A DNA stretch of 64,000 bases. Origin: Verrucomicrobiaceae bacterium (GTDB taxonomy: Bacteria > Verrucomicrobiota > Verrucomicrobiia > Verrucomicrobiales > Verrucomicrobiaceae). The position numbers and the translations under genes are program-made. Below the pieces are notes generated by a model. That model searched no databases. It was not told where the DNA came from and saw only the letters and a list, made by a program, of their open reading frames with translations. Position 1 is the first letter of the stretch; each line of letters begins with the position of its first letter. The stretch spans positions 1-64,000 of the forward strand of contig CANIBP010000018.1 of the NCBI GenBank assembly GCA_947466075.1, in the 5' to 3' direction. Positions 38,043 to 47,959 of the stretch are shown in pieces.

Positions 38043-38065
38043 GCGATGGTTGCGGCTCGATTCAC

Positions 38066-39337
38066 TTACGCCATATCGAGCCCCTTCAGCGTGCCTTTGG
38101 ACGACGCGAACTTGTCCACATCGATCCCAAGGCGCTGAAGCATGGAAACGAAGAGGTTGGGCAGTGGGTAATTGTTCGTCTTGTCGAACGCGAGGTGCTG
38201 GCCGTGTTTGAAGCCGCCGCCGGCAAGAAGGATGGGCAGGTTTTTGGTGTCGTGGTTGTTGCCGTTGCCGAGATTGCTGCCGTAGAGGACTTGGGTGCGG
38301 TCGAGCAAAGTGGAGTCGCCTTCCCTGCTGGATTGCAGCTTGGTGAGCAGCGCGTTGAGCTGCTGAAACTCGGCGAGTTCGAGGTTTTTGAGTTCCTTGA
38401 TCTTGTCCTCTCGGCCGACGTGGTGGGAGAGGTTGTGCGCCTCGGTGCCGACGCCGGGGATGTGCTCGCTGAAGCCGTCGAGCTTGATGAACAAGGTGAT
38501 GAGCCGCGTGCTGTCGGTGGCGAAGGCGAGATTCGCGAGGTCATACATCGCGCCGAGTTTTTCGAGCAGGTATTCGCCGTCCTTCGGCGCGGGGACATCG
38601 ACCTTGGGCTTGGGTTTGCGCTCCCATTCCTCGGCGATGACCAGGCGGCGTTCGACTTCGCGGACGGAGGTGAAGTATTGATCCAGCCGCTCGCGGTCGG
38701 CGCTACCGAGCTGTTTCTGCAAGGCGGCGGCGCGATCGGCGACGGCGTCGAGGATGCTGCGACCGGTGCGGAGTTGATCGATTTGCTTCTGCATGGAGGT
38801 GGCATCGCCCGCGACGAACAACGCCTTGAACACCTGCGCCGGACTGCGCTCCGCAGGCAGCATGACGCCGCTGGAGGTGAAGGACAGCGATTGGTTGCCG
38901 GCCTTCGACACGACGAGCGGCAGTGCAGAGACGCGCGTGAGATGCCCGATGCGCTCGGCGGCAAATTGATCGAGCGAGATGCTGTTGCGGAACGAAGCGG
39001 TGCCCGGATGCGGCGCAGCAGTGAGGAACGTCACCTCAGCGGAGTGGCCGCCGGTGACTTCTCCGTGCGAACTGCCGGAGACCACCGTGAACTGATCGCG
39101 GTGGTCCTTAATGGCTTCGAGGTAAGGCGTGAGCGCGTAGCCCCGCCCGGTCTCGGCGGGATAGAAGTGCCGCTCCAGAATGCCGAGGTTGGTGCAGATG
39201 GAAATCATGCGACGCGGAGCTTCGGCGGTCTTGCCGAAGACGGGACGCATGGCATCGAGAAACGGCAGGGCGAGCGCGGCACCGGAGGCGCGAAGGAAGG
39301 TGCGGCGATTCATGGCGGGTGTGGCGATGTGGGTCAT
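38066..39337 (-). CDS. DUF1552 protein with Tat leader (partner of the cytochrome at 39350)
   Basis: The protein has 423 residues, or 415 if the ATG at 39313 is used. The leader NRRTFLRASGAALALPFL is a canonical RRxFL type and favours the shorter form. Core blocks are SICTNLGILERHFYPAETGRGY (split over two strands), GSSHGEVTGGHSAEVTFL, NSISLDQFAAERIG, AHNLSHHVG and LYGSNLGNGNNHD. It resembles the protein at 53789 more than those at 4435 or 42587 (NLGIL/NLGFL, GGHSAE, SLDQFA). It follows the cytochrome gene by 12 bases. Confidence 0.92.
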   Translation of the reverse strand: MTHIATPAMNRRTFLRASGAALALPFLDAMRPVFGKTAEAPRRMISICTNLGILERHFYPAETGRGYALTPYLEAIKDHRDQFTVVSGSSHGEVTGGHSAEVTFLTAAPHPGTASFRNSISLDQFAAERIGHLTRVSALPLVVSKAGNQSLSFTSSGVMLPAERSPAQVFKALFVAGDATSMQKQIDQLRTGRSILDAVADRAAALQKQLGSADRERLDQYFTSVREVERRLVIAEEWERKPKPKVDVPAPKDGEYLLEKLGAMYDLANLAFATDSTRLITLFIKLDGFSEHIPGVGTEAHNLSHHVGREDKIKELKNLELAEFQQLNALLTKLQSSREGDSTLLDRTQVLYGSNLGNGNNHDTKNLPILLAGGGFKHGQHLAFDKTNNYPLPNLFVSMLQRLGIDVDKFASSKGTLKGLDMA

Positions 39338-39349
39338 GGACGGGTTGGC

Positions 39350-42300
39350 TTACTTGGTTTGAAACAGGTCACTGGCGACGACTTCCTGCACCATGGAGCG
39401 CAGTCCGTGTTTGGTCGCTTTGGTCTTGGCAATGATGCCGTCAATGGCCTCGCGATCAGAAAAGCGGACGCCGGCCCCTGTGGCGTAGATCATGAGCTGA
39501 CGTGCGATGTTTCGGGCGAGTGCGTCTTCGTTTTGCAGCAGCAGTTCGCGCAGGCCGTTGATGTCGGTGAAGGTGCGGCCATCGGCGAGCGCACCCGTGG
39601 CATCGACTTCGGAGCCGAGGCGGAGCTTCACGCGGTTCCTGCGGAGCGCTGCATCGCTGACGACCTCGATGGATGGCTCCTCGACCACCTTGGAATCCTT
39701 GCCTTTGCCCACGCGAATCTTTTTCGGCTGCCCTGCGAGGCGATAGTGGTCACGCCAGCCGCCGATGGCATCGAAGTTTTCCAGCGCGAGTCCGGGCGGG
39801 TCCATCTTGGCGTGGCACGATGCGCAGGCGGCATCGGCGCGATGCTTCTCGATCATCTGGCGGATTGTGACGGCGCCGGTGGCATCGGGCTCGATGGCCG
39901 GGATGTTCGGCGGAGGAGGCTGGCGCGGAATTCCGAGGATGCGCTCCATGACCCACACGCCGCGCAGCACCGGCGAGGTCGCAGTGCCGTTGGCGGTGAC
40001 TTTCAATATGGCGGCCTGCGTGAGAAAGCCTCCCCTCGCCGATCCTGCGGGCACTTTGACTTCGCGGAAGTCCGAGCCTGCCACACCGCGGATGCCGTAG
40101 AGTTCCGCGAGGCGTTGATTGATCAGTAACGTGTCGCTCGCGATGACTTCGCGCACGCCGAGGTTCTGCGTAAGCATGCGGCGGAAGCTGGCGCGAGTCT
40201 CGGCGAGCATCGAGTCGTGCAGCCACGGATCGTATTCGGGATACAGGTTCGGATCGGGTGTGGTGAAGTCGATTTTCTTCAACTCCAGCCATTCATCGAG
40301 GAAGTGAGTAATGAAACGCTCGGAGCGCGGATCGGCCAACATGCGCGTGACCTGCGCGGTGAGGGTCGCGGGTTTCGACAGCTCGTGTTTCGCCGCAAGA
40401 TCGAGCAGCGTCGCATCGGGCATCGAGTTCCAGAGGAAGAACGAGAGCCTCGACGCGAGCGCGTAATCGCCGAGCTTCGCGCGCTGCGGCACTCCCGATT
40501 CCAGGCCGATCATCAGGAAATCCGGCGAGCAGAGGATGGCTTTGTAGCCTGCGATCATGGCTTCCTCGAAATTCGTGCCATGCTTCAACTCAGCCTCGAC
40601 GATGGCGGAGTAAGGCGCGAGTTCTTCACTGCTCACAGGCCGGCGGAAGGCGCTGGCGGCGAAGCTCAGCAGCAGACTGCGATGAGAATCCGCAGCAGGT
40701 GCAGGCACCGCATTGGTGACGACGGCGGGCTTCGGCGCGGTGATCTCGACACCCCCGATGAACAGGTTGCGATCACGCAGCTTGGGGTCTGGATTCTTCT
40801 CATCGAGGAAGTCGTTCATGAACTCGATGCCCAACTCGACCGGCCCGGCACTCTGAACGCGGAACTTCGCGCGAAAGGTTTTCGGCCCCGTGCGCGGCGC
40901 ATTCACCGCGAACCGCGCGTGCGGCAATTCGCTGCCATTGACGAGCACGCGCATCTTCGCCGGCTCGTCGCCGGCATGAGTCTCGGACGCGGTGACTGCG
41001 ACCTCATGCTCTCCCGCTGCCGCGCAGTTGAAGCGCACCGTGGTGGTGCCTGAGAGATTCAGCAAACGCTCGGTGCCGAGCGCTTGCCCGGCGTCCTTGA
41101 ATTCCGCGAGCGGCAGCTTTTCCGCCGCGCCCGCCGCGACCGTGGGCACGCCCTCCAGCATCGGCCGCGGATACGCACTCACCGGCAGCTCGCCGAACAA
41201 CCGGCGCTGACTCGCGGGCGGCCATTGCTCGACGAGCGGCCCTTCCACCTCGAACCAATCGAAGGCCACGCCCGGCCCTTCGTAGCTGCGGACACCCTCG
41301 CCCTGACCGCCGTTGCGCGCGCCGCTGGCGGGCAGCGTCATCGCGTGAAACGAAACCTTCTCGCCGGGATTCAGCCACGTCCGGAACTCATGCACCTTCG
41401 GCTCCAGCGAGGGCGCATCGAAGTAGCCGATGGGTTCGCCCTTGAGCGATGCGCGCACGATCTGCGTGACAGATGTCTCGCCGTAGAACTCGACGTTCTC
41501 CAACCAACCCGCGTCCGGCTTTTCCTCCGGCAGCCGCGTGAACTCCCACTGGCCCGCCGGGTTCTTGAAATAGGGCGGACCGAAAATCGTGAAGTTGCGC
41601 ACCAGCCCCCGCACGGCGGGCGCGGCATTCGTGCGCATCCAGCGGAGACTCCAGGTGGAAAATTTCACGCGATACCATCCCGGCACGGACGGCCTGAAGT
41701 GGTCGATTTGCAGACCCTCCGGCTGATGCGCGCCAATCACGCCGGTGAGCAGCGCCACCGAATCCGCCTCGCCCTTGAAAGTGGCCGCGCGGTAGGTGTT
41801 GCCGTAATCCTTGTCGGGATTCCCGACGATGTGCGTCGCGAGGCCGGGAGCCAGTTCGCGGCCCTTCAGCGGCACCGCGCAATGCACCGCGATGGCTCCC
41901 TTCGCGGTGTCCTGCCGCGCCGCGGACTCGCGCCAGATTTTTGTCTCGGGCGCCTTCGGTTCGCTCACGATGGCCTCGCGCAACGCCGCATCCGCCGCTT
42001 GCAGATACTTGGTCATCTGAATGTGCGAGATGTCGAGCGCCCCCGCGACCTTGTCGAAGCCAAACTGCTGTCCATCCTCCGGCAGCAGAGCCTTCACGCG
42101 CAGCAACGGGAGCCCGAGCAAATCGCGCAGCGCGGTTTCATACTCGACGCGATTCATACGCCGCACGGTGCTGCGTCCACCCGCCTCCCCGGCGACCTTC
42201 TTCTCGACGTCAATCAAGCCCGAGCGCAGCTCGCGCAAGAAAGCCGCGCGCTCCGCGGGTGCTGGCTGCTCCGCCTTCTTCGGCGGCATCTCGCCCGTCT

Positions 42301-42514
42301 GCACACGATCAAACAACAGCACGAGCCGGTTCAATTGATCGCGGTCAGGCTGCGCGAGCGAGAGCCGGTCCACGCGCAAGTTCCCCTTCTGCACATCCGC
42401 ATCGTGACACTCCGCGCAGTGGTGATCGAGAAACCTGCGCGCCGCAGGAGTGAAGTCAGCGGCGGCGAGCGGGCCGGTGATGACGGCGAGGGCGAGGCAA
42501 GTGGCGCGGCGCAT
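39350..42514 (-). CDS. DUF1592-type c-type cytochrome with an inserted carbohydrate-binding-like module
   Basis: The protein has 1054 residues, about 200 longer than its relatives. Haem motifs are CAECH at 33-37 and CASCH in the DUF1588 domain. DUF1587 (MNRVEYETALRDLLGL), DUF1595/1592 (LSFFLWNSMPDATLL), DUF1588 and DUF1585 are present. The extra length lies at about 200-600. Residues about 490-600 (EHEVAVTASETHAGDEPAKM, VELGIEFMNDFLD, DRNLFIGGVEI) resemble the calcium-dependent xylan-binding CBM class (PF16841). This links the cytochrome directly to a polysaccharide. The leader is short (ALAVITGPLAAAD). It begins 72 bases after the DUF1552 gene at 42587 and ends 12 bases before its partner. 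Confidence 0.9.
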   Translation of the reverse strand: MRRATCLALAVITGPLAAADFTPAARRFLDHHCAECHDADVQKGNLRVDRLSLAQPDRDQLNRLVLLFDRVQTGEMPPKKAEQPAPAERAAFLRELRSGLIDVEKKVAGEAGGRSTVRRMNRVEYETALRDLLGLPLLRVKALLPEDGQQFGFDKVAGALDISHIQMTKYLQAADAALREAIVSEPKAPETKIWRESAARQDTAKGAIAVHCAVPLKGRELAPGLATHIVGNPDKDYGNTYRAATFKGEADSVALLTGVIGAHQPEGLQIDHFRPSVPGWYRVKFSTWSLRWMRTNAAPAVRGLVRNFTIFGPPYFKNPAGQWEFTRLPEEKPDAGWLENVEFYGETSVTQIVRASLKGEPIGYFDAPSLEPKVHEFRTWLNPGEKVSFHAMTLPASGARNGGQGEGVRSYEGPGVAFDWFEVEGPLVEQWPPASQRRLFGELPVSAYPRPMLEGVPTVAAGAAEKLPLAEFKDAGQALGTERLLNLSGTTTVRFNCAAAGEHEVAVTASETHAGDEPAKMRVLVNGSELPHARFAVNAPRTGPKTFRAKFRVQSAGPVELGIEFMNDFLDEKNPDPKLRDRNLFIGGVEITAPKPAVVTNAVPAPAADSHRSLLLSFAASAFRRPVSSEELAPYSAIVEAELKHGTNFEEAMIAGYKAILCSPDFLMIGLESGVPQRAKLGDYALASRLSFFLWNSMPDATLLDLAAKHELSKPATLTAQVTRMLADPRSERFITHFLDEWLELKKIDFTTPDPNLYPEYDPWLHDSMLAETRASFRRMLTQNLGVREVIASDTLLINQRLAELYGIRGVAGSDFREVKVPAGSARGGFLTQAAILKVTANGTATSPVLRGVWVMERILGIPRQPPPPNIPAIEPDATGAVTIRQMIEKHRADAACASCHAKMDPPGLALENFDAIGGWRDHYRLAGQPKKIRVGKGKDSKVVEEPSIEVVSDAALRRNRVKLRLGSEVDATGALADGRTFTDINGLRELLLQNEDALARNIARQLMIYATGAGVRFSDREAIDGIIAKTKATKHGLRSMVQEVVASDLFQTK

Positions 42515-42586
42515 CGAGAGGGGAGGTGTGAAAAATTCTTCGGCAACAAATTGGTTCGCGGTGAGCAGCAGGCGGCGCGGACGAAT

Positions 42587-43900
42587 TCAAACCATCTCCA
42601 ACCCCGTCAGCGTGCCGCTGCTGGAGCTGAAACGATCCGACGCGATCCCGGCGCGCTGGAGCATCGAGAGGTAGAGATTGCACAGCGGTGTGGAGCCGGC
42701 GCCGACGACGGGGGCGGGCGTTTTGGCGTCGGGTTCCTTCACGGCGGCGGCGATGCTTTCGACGTAGGGCTTGTTAAAGGTGAGGTGCTGGCCGTGTTTG
42801 AAGCCGCCACCGGCGAGGAGCACGGGGAGGTTGGCGGTGGAGTGCGAATTGCCGTCCTTCAGGTTGCTCGTCACGAGGACCATTGTGCGGTCGAGCATGT
42901 TGCCGCCGGAGCCTTCCTGCGCGGTTTTCAACTTCGTGAGCAGGCCGGCGTAAGTTTTCAAGAGATCGACTTCAACCTGGCGGCAGGCTTCGAGCTTCTT
43001 CGGCTCTTTGCCGTGATGCGAGAGATCGTGGTGGTCACCGAAGGTCTTGATGGTGATGGCGCGCGTGGAGTCGGTGACAAGCGCGAGGTAGATCATGTCG
43101 AACATGAGCTGGAGCTTCTTCTGCTGCTGGCCGGGACCGGCGATGTCCGCAGGCGCGGTGCCGGGCGCTTTTGGCTTCGGACGATTCACCCATTCGCCGG
43201 ACATCTGGAGCTGCCGCTCCACGTCGCGCACGGACTCGAAATATTCTTCCAGCCGCGCACGGTCTGCGGCGGTGACGCGTTTGCCCAACCGCTTTGCCTG
43301 GTCGCCGACGAAGTCGAGCATGCTGCGCCCAGTGCCAATTTTGCGGAGTTCCTCGGTCTGCTGCGCGGGTGTGCTGGCGAGGAAAAGTTTGGCGAACACT
43401 TGCGATGGCCGGTCCACGGCGGGGATGTTCACGCCGTTGCCGGTGTAGGACAGGCTGCCGTAGTAAGTCGTGAGGACGAGGCTGTCGTAGCGTGTCTGGC
43501 CGCGGAAGCGCGTGGCGAACTCCTGGTCGAGCGAGATGGTGTTCTTGAGGTTGTAGGAGTAGTCGGGATATGGCGCTCCGGTGAGAATCACGGCCTCGGC
43601 TTTGTGCCCGCCTCCGCCGGTGTTCGGATGGCTGAGGCCGGAGATGATGGTGAAGTCGTCGCGCACATTTTTGAGGTGCTCCAAATGCGGCGTGAGCGCG
43701 TAGTCGCGGCCTGCGGTGGTCGGCACGAAGACTTGCGGATCGAATCCAAACGGCGTGCCGATGGCGACGAGCCGGCGCGGGTTCGCGCCGGCGGGTGCGG
43801 CGGCGGTCGCGATGGCCTTCGTCATGGATTCGAGGAAAGGCAGCGCGAGCGAGATGCCGGTGGTGCGCAGGAAGGTGCGGCGGTTGAGCGGTGCGTTCAT
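42587..43900 (-). CDS. DUF1552 protein with Tat leader (partner of the cytochrome at 43918)
   Basis: The protein has 437 residues. The leader NRRTFLRTTGISLALPFL is a canonical twin-arginine type. It is the same length as the protein at 4435 and shares GTPFGFDPQVFVPTTAGRDY (first part), ISGLSHPNTGGGGHKAEA, SYNLKNTISLDQEFA, DLSHHGKEPKKLEACRQVE and LAGGGFKHGQH. The spacing to the cytochrome gene is 17 bases. The two proteins therefore form one subfamily, and their cytochrome partners (5756 and 43918) are also most alike, indicating that pairs duplicate as units. Confidence 0.92.
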   Translation of the reverse strand: MNAPLNRRTFLRTTGISLALPFLESMTKAIATAAAPAGANPRRLVAIGTPFGFDPQVFVPTTAGRDYALTPHLEHLKNVRDDFTIISGLSHPNTGGGGHKAEAVILTGAPYPDYSYNLKNTISLDQEFATRFRGQTRYDSLVLTTYYGSLSYTGNGVNIPAVDRPSQVFAKLFLASTPAQQTEELRKIGTGRSMLDFVGDQAKRLGKRVTAADRARLEEYFESVRDVERQLQMSGEWVNRPKPKAPGTAPADIAGPGQQQKKLQLMFDMIYLALVTDSTRAITIKTFGDHHDLSHHGKEPKKLEACRQVEVDLLKTYAGLLTKLKTAQEGSGGNMLDRTMVLVTSNLKDGNSHSTANLPVLLAGGGFKHGQHLTFNKPYVESIAAAVKEPDAKTPAPVVGAGSTPLCNLYLSMLQRAGIASDRFSSSSGTLTGLEMV

Positions 43901-43917
43901 GAGGATGGGTCGGTGGA

Positions 43918-46458
43918 TTATTTGCGGGTGAAAAGTTCGCTCTGGATCACGCCGTGCAGCAGCGTCCGGAGACCGTAGTGGTTTTTCTTCGCGGAGGCCA
44001 CGATGGCGTCGAGCGCGAGAATGTCCCCGGGCTCAGTGTGATGACCGGTGGAGAAAGTGACGAGCTTCGCGGCGATGCAGCGCGCCACCGCATCCGATTG
44101 CCGAAGCGCGAGTTTCTTGAACTCCTTCGGTCCCGCAAAGCGGCTGTCATCCAGCAGACTGCCGCTGGCATCCACCGCGGCACCGATGCGGTATTTTACT
44201 TTGCCCCCCTCCACGTTCACCAGCTTCACCTCCGTGCCCGTCTCGGTCGTGCGGTAGGCTTCTCGCCACTGGCCCACAGGGTCGAAGGCTTCGAGTGCGA
44301 ACCCCGGCGGATCGATCTGGCGGTGGCACGATGCGCACGTCTCGCTGTTCTGATGCTTCGCGAGTTGCTCGCGGATGGTCGTCGAGCCGCGCGTGTCGGG
44401 CTCGATGGCACCCACGTTCGGCGGCGGCGGTGGCGGCGGGCGTCCGATGATGTTGTCCAGCACCCACGCGCCACGTAGGACCGGCGAGGTGCGCGAACCG
44501 TTCGCGGTCACTTTCAGCACGCTCGCCTGCGTGAGCACGCCGCCGCGCACGTTGTCCGCAGGCAGAGCCGTGCGCTGCAGCTTAACGCCGTCCACCGCTG
44601 GCAGCCCGTAAAACTCTGCGAGGCGGTTGTTGAGATAGGTAAAATCGGAATCAATGAGCTGCAACAGGCTGCCATCCGTCTTGAGCAGGTCGGTGAAAAA
44701 GAGGCGCGTCTCGGAGGCGATGGATTCGCGCAGCAGTCCGTCCACCTTGGAACTGGAAAAGATCTCGTAATACTCCGGGAACAGTTCCTTGTCGGGCATC
44801 GTGGCATCGAGGTCGCGCAGGTGCAGCCAGTGGTCGAGGAAGTCGTTCACAAACGCCGCCGAGCGCGGCGATGTCAGCAGGCGCTCCGTCTCGCGGCGCA
44901 GCACGTCGGGCTTGCGCAGCTCGCCACGGTCAGCCACCGCGCGCAGCGCATCGTCGGGCGCGGAACGGGTGAGAAAATACGCCAGCCGCGACGCAAGGGC
45001 GTGATTCGAGAGCGGGCCGGGATCCTCGACGAGGAACAGGAAATCCGGCGAGCACAGCGCGGTCTGATACGCCTCGATCATCGCCGACTCGAAGCATACC
45101 TTTTGCTCCAAATGACGCGCCGCGATGGCGAGGTAAGGTGCCACTTCCTCCGCCGTCACGGGACGACGAAACGCGCGGGCCAGAAATCCGGTGAGCAATT
45201 TCTTTGCATCGGCCTCGGGGTTGCCAGACACGGGCGTGAGCTTGTCCGAGTAGCGCAACGGCTGCAGCGGGCCCGGCAGGAGCATGTTCTTCGGCAGTTC
45301 CTTGAAAGGCTTCAACTCCAGGTCGCCGAACAAGCGCTGCTGCCCCTGCGGTGGCCACACATCGTTGAGCGGGCCCTCCACTTCGATCCACTCGATGCCG
45401 AGCGCGAGCCCCTGCGGCGGCGTGCCATCCTTCGCCGGATACTGGCTCAGCTTTCGTTCGCGGCGCGCCTTGTTCAGCAGATACGGCGCGATGATGACCG
45501 TGTCTCCCGGACCGAACCAATGCTCCGCCTCGACGACTCCCGCCCGATCGGCCGGCGCGTCGAAGTAGCCGAGGAGTTTTTTGCTCCGCGTCGTCTTTAC
45601 GGCAAACGCGAGCGTGCGGCCCTGCGCATCATGCGTGAAAGCCGACACACGCACTCGGTAGCGGCCCGGCGCAGCCTTGGTCATCTCCGCGAATTGAAAC
45701 GACTGAATCGGCACCTCGATGTGCGGTTCCGAGAAAAAATGCAGGCTCGCATCGCGCACATGGATCATCGGCTTGTTGTTCGGGTGGCTGAGCGCCCCGC
45801 CCTTCTGTTCCTTCTCATCCGAGAACGAAAATTTGCTCGTCACCGCCTCGGGCCGGGCACCTCGCACGATGGCGGCTTGCAGCGCCGTCTCCGCCGCCTC
45901 CATGTAGCGCTGGATGTGGACCGGCGAAATGCTCAGCGCAGCGGACGCCGTATCGAAGCCATCGGCGAGGTCATCCTCCGGCAGCAGATCCTGCAACGGC
46001 GTGGTGATGCCGAGCAAATCCCGGACGGTGTTCTCATACTCCAGCCGGTTCAGGCGGCGAATGCGCGCGCGCCCTTCGGCCCGGCGAGCCTTCGCCTCCG
46101 CGGCGAGCGTCACTTTGATCCCCATGAGCACATCGGCGATTTGCGTCTGTGGCGGGCGCGGCTTTTTCGGCGGTGGCATCTCCCCGGCCTCCAGCCTGGA
46201 GAGAATGCGACCCCATTTCTTCGCGGCCTCGGACGGGTCGAGCGACGCGAGGTTGTCTATGCGGAACTTGCCCTTTTGCATGTCGGCGTCGTGGCAGTCG
46301 TAGCAGTGCGTTTCGAGGAATTCGTGTGCGTTGGGAGTCGTCGCCGCGTTCGCCGCGTTCCTGCTCAACGAGCCGAGAAAGAGCGTGCAGAGGACGCTGG
46401 TAACAAACACACGGATGCGCATCGCGAGTGGAGGCCGATAACGGAACAGTGACCGCAT
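43918..46458 (-). CDS. DUF1592-type c-type cytochrome
   Basis: The protein has about 846 residues. The ATG at 46458 overlaps the stop of the DUF1501 gene (TGATG), with an AAGGGAG about 10 bases before it, so I choose this start; an ATG at 46422 would also give a signal peptide. Haem motifs are CYDCH near the N-terminus and CASCH in DUF1588. DUF1587 reads RRLNRLEYENTVRDLLG, as in the protein at 5756, and the C-terminus FSTGHHTEPGDILALDAI..IQSELFTRK also matches it. The overlap ties the DUF1592/DUF1552 pair into the transcription unit of the upstream DUF1501 genes. Confidence 0.92.
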   Translation of the reverse strand: MRSLFRYRPPLAMRIRVFVTSVLCTLFLGSLSRNAANAATTPNAHEFLETHCYDCHDADMQKGKFRIDNLASLDPSEAAKKWGRILSRLEAGEMPPPKKPRPPQTQIADVLMGIKVTLAAEAKARRAEGRARIRRLNRLEYENTVRDLLGITTPLQDLLPEDDLADGFDTASAALSISPVHIQRYMEAAETALQAAIVRGARPEAVTSKFSFSDEKEQKGGALSHPNNKPMIHVRDASLHFFSEPHIEVPIQSFQFAEMTKAAPGRYRVRVSAFTHDAQGRTLAFAVKTTRSKKLLGYFDAPADRAGVVEAEHWFGPGDTVIIAPYLLNKARRERKLSQYPAKDGTPPQGLALGIEWIEVEGPLNDVWPPQGQQRLFGDLELKPFKELPKNMLLPGPLQPLRYSDKLTPVSGNPEADAKKLLTGFLARAFRRPVTAEEVAPYLAIAARHLEQKVCFESAMIEAYQTALCSPDFLFLVEDPGPLSNHALASRLAYFLTRSAPDDALRAVADRGELRKPDVLRRETERLLTSPRSAAFVNDFLDHWLHLRDLDATMPDKELFPEYYEIFSSSKVDGLLRESIASETRLFFTDLLKTDGSLLQLIDSDFTYLNNRLAEFYGLPAVDGVKLQRTALPADNVRGGVLTQASVLKVTANGSRTSPVLRGAWVLDNIIGRPPPPPPPNVGAIEPDTRGSTTIREQLAKHQNSETCASCHRQIDPPGFALEAFDPVGQWREAYRTTETGTEVKLVNVEGGKVKYRIGAAVDASGSLLDDSRFAGPKEFKKLALRQSDAVARCIAAKLVTFSTGHHTEPGDILALDAIVASAKKNHYGLRTLLHGVIQSELFTRK

Positions 46459-47915
46459 CACGCCAGAACTCCCTTCACGACATGCCCATACACATCGGTC
46501 AGCCTGAAATCCCTGCCCGCATAACGATAAGTCAGCCTCTCGTGATCAAAGCCCAGCAGATGCAGAATCGTCGCGTGCAGGTCATGCACATCGACTTTGT
46601 TCTCGACTGCCAGCGCTCCGAAGTCATCCGTGGAACCGTAAACGGTGCCCGGTTTCGCTCCACCACCGGCCATCCACATGGTGAAGCCACCGGCGTTGTG
46701 ATCGCGACCGATGCCTTTCTTTTTTGCGACGTCGTTGTTGTCTGAAGTCGGCGTGCGGCCGAACTCGCCGCCCCAGAGGATCAGCGTGTCCTTGAGCATG
46801 TCGCGTTGCTTCAGATCGGTGAGCAGGGCGTGCAGGGGTTGATCGGCGGCAGAGCAGAGTTCGCGATGACGTTCGTCGTTCAAATCATGCGTGTCCCAGT
46901 CGTTGTGATATACCTGCACGAAGCGCACGCCGCGCTCGACGAGACGCCGTGCGAGCATGAGTTGGCGGCCCATATCGGTGTCGCCATAGAGATCGCGCAT
47001 GGTTTTGGGCTCGCGGGTGAGGTCGAAGGCATCGGTGGCCTCCACCTGCATGCGGAAGGCGGTTTCGAAAGCACTCACACGGCCTTCGAGCAAGGCATCG
47101 CTCGGATGCTTCTGCGCGAAGTCCTCGTGCATCTGGCGCATGAGATCGAGCTGGCGACGTTGCTCACGTAGGGAGGTGGTGCCGCTGCGGATGTGTTCGA
47201 TCATCTTTGTCACTGTCGGGTCTTTGGTCGGAATGCCCGTGCCGCCGCACCACGCGGGCAGGAAGGCATTGCTCCACTGCTTGTCCCCGCTGCTCGTCGT
47301 GCCGTTCGGTGATAGCGACACGAACCCCGGCAGGTTCTGATTTTCCGTGCCAAGGCCATACACGGCCCACGATCCCATGCTGGGCCGCACGCTGGCAAAC
47401 TCGCCCGTGTTCATCACGAGCTGCGCGGGCTCATGCACACTCGTCTTTGTGTGCATGGAGCGGATCACGCACAGTTCGTCGGCATGAGTCGCCAGCTTCG
47501 GGAACAGCTCGCTGATCTCCATCCCGCTCTGTCCATGCTTCGCAAACTTGAAGGCCGAGCGCTGCAGCTTCCCGCTGAGCCGCCCCATGCCGCTCGCAAC
47601 TTCACCGGCAGCCTTTTGGTAATCCTTCATCACCTCATCGGCCATCTTACCGTGATACCTCTCCAGCGCGGGCTTTGGATCAAAGGTGTCCACCTGCGAA
47701 GGGCCGCCGGTGCAGAAGATGTGGATCACCCTCTTCGCCTTCGGTGCGAAATGCGGCTTCTTCGATGCCAGCGGCGAAAACGGCACCTCCGCAGCCATGC
47801 CCAGCTCCTGCATCATCGCCGCCAAACCAAGCCCGCCGAGGCCAAAGGCGCTGCGCGTGAGAAAATCACGACGCGTGGAGATAGGACGGATGCTGGAGCA
47901 GAGGCGGGGATTCAT
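46458..47915 (-). CDS. DUF1501 protein with Tat leader (copy 1)
   Basis: The protein has 485 residues. The leader STRRDFLTRSAFGLGGLG is twin-arginine type. DUF1501 (PF07394) belongs near the alkaline-phosphatase/sulfatase superfamily. Visible family blocks are IFCTGGPSQVDTFDPKPAL, CVIRSMHTKTSVHE, YHNDWDTHDLNDERH, LILWGGEFGRTPTSD, GRDHNAGGFTMWMAGGG and VDVHDLHATILHLLGFDH, which hold the usual Asp/His metal ligands. It is highly similar to the gene at 51301. A serine in place of a formylglycine-type nucleophile cannot be assigned. It starts 45 bases after the cytochrome at 47960 and has a GCGTATTGA motif just upstream. Confidence 0.93.
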   Translation of the reverse strand: MNPRLCSSIRPISTRRDFLTRSAFGLGGLGLAAMMQELGMAAEVPFSPLASKKPHFAPKAKRVIHIFCTGGPSQVDTFDPKPALERYHGKMADEVMKDYQKAAGEVASGMGRLSGKLQRSAFKFAKHGQSGMEISELFPKLATHADELCVIRSMHTKTSVHEPAQLVMNTGEFASVRPSMGSWAVYGLGTENQNLPGFVSLSPNGTTSSGDKQWSNAFLPAWCGGTGIPTKDPTVTKMIEHIRSGTTSLREQRRQLDLMRQMHEDFAQKHPSDALLEGRVSAFETAFRMQVEATDAFDLTREPKTMRDLYGDTDMGRQLMLARRLVERGVRFVQVYHNDWDTHDLNDERHRELCSAADQPLHALLTDLKQRDMLKDTLILWGGEFGRTPTSDNNDVAKKKGIGRDHNAGGFTMWMAGGGAKPGTVYGSTDDFGALAVENKVDVHDLHATILHLLGFDHERLTYRYAGRDFRLTDVYGHVVKGVLA

Positions 47916-47959
47916 AGTGATTCAAAACTGGTGATTCAATACGCAGGGACGGCAGTTTT

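Noticed and set aside
38003..40129. Plus-strand open frame of 708 codons
   Set aside because: It is antisense to the DUF1552/cytochrome pair at 38066-42514; low-complexity translation.
41084..43978. Plus-strand open frame of 964 codons
   Set aside because: It is antisense to the cytochrome at 39350 and the DUF1552 gene at 42587, both strongly supported by domains. Its translation is rich in Arg/Ala/Gly with no family motif. Such shadows are expected at high GC.
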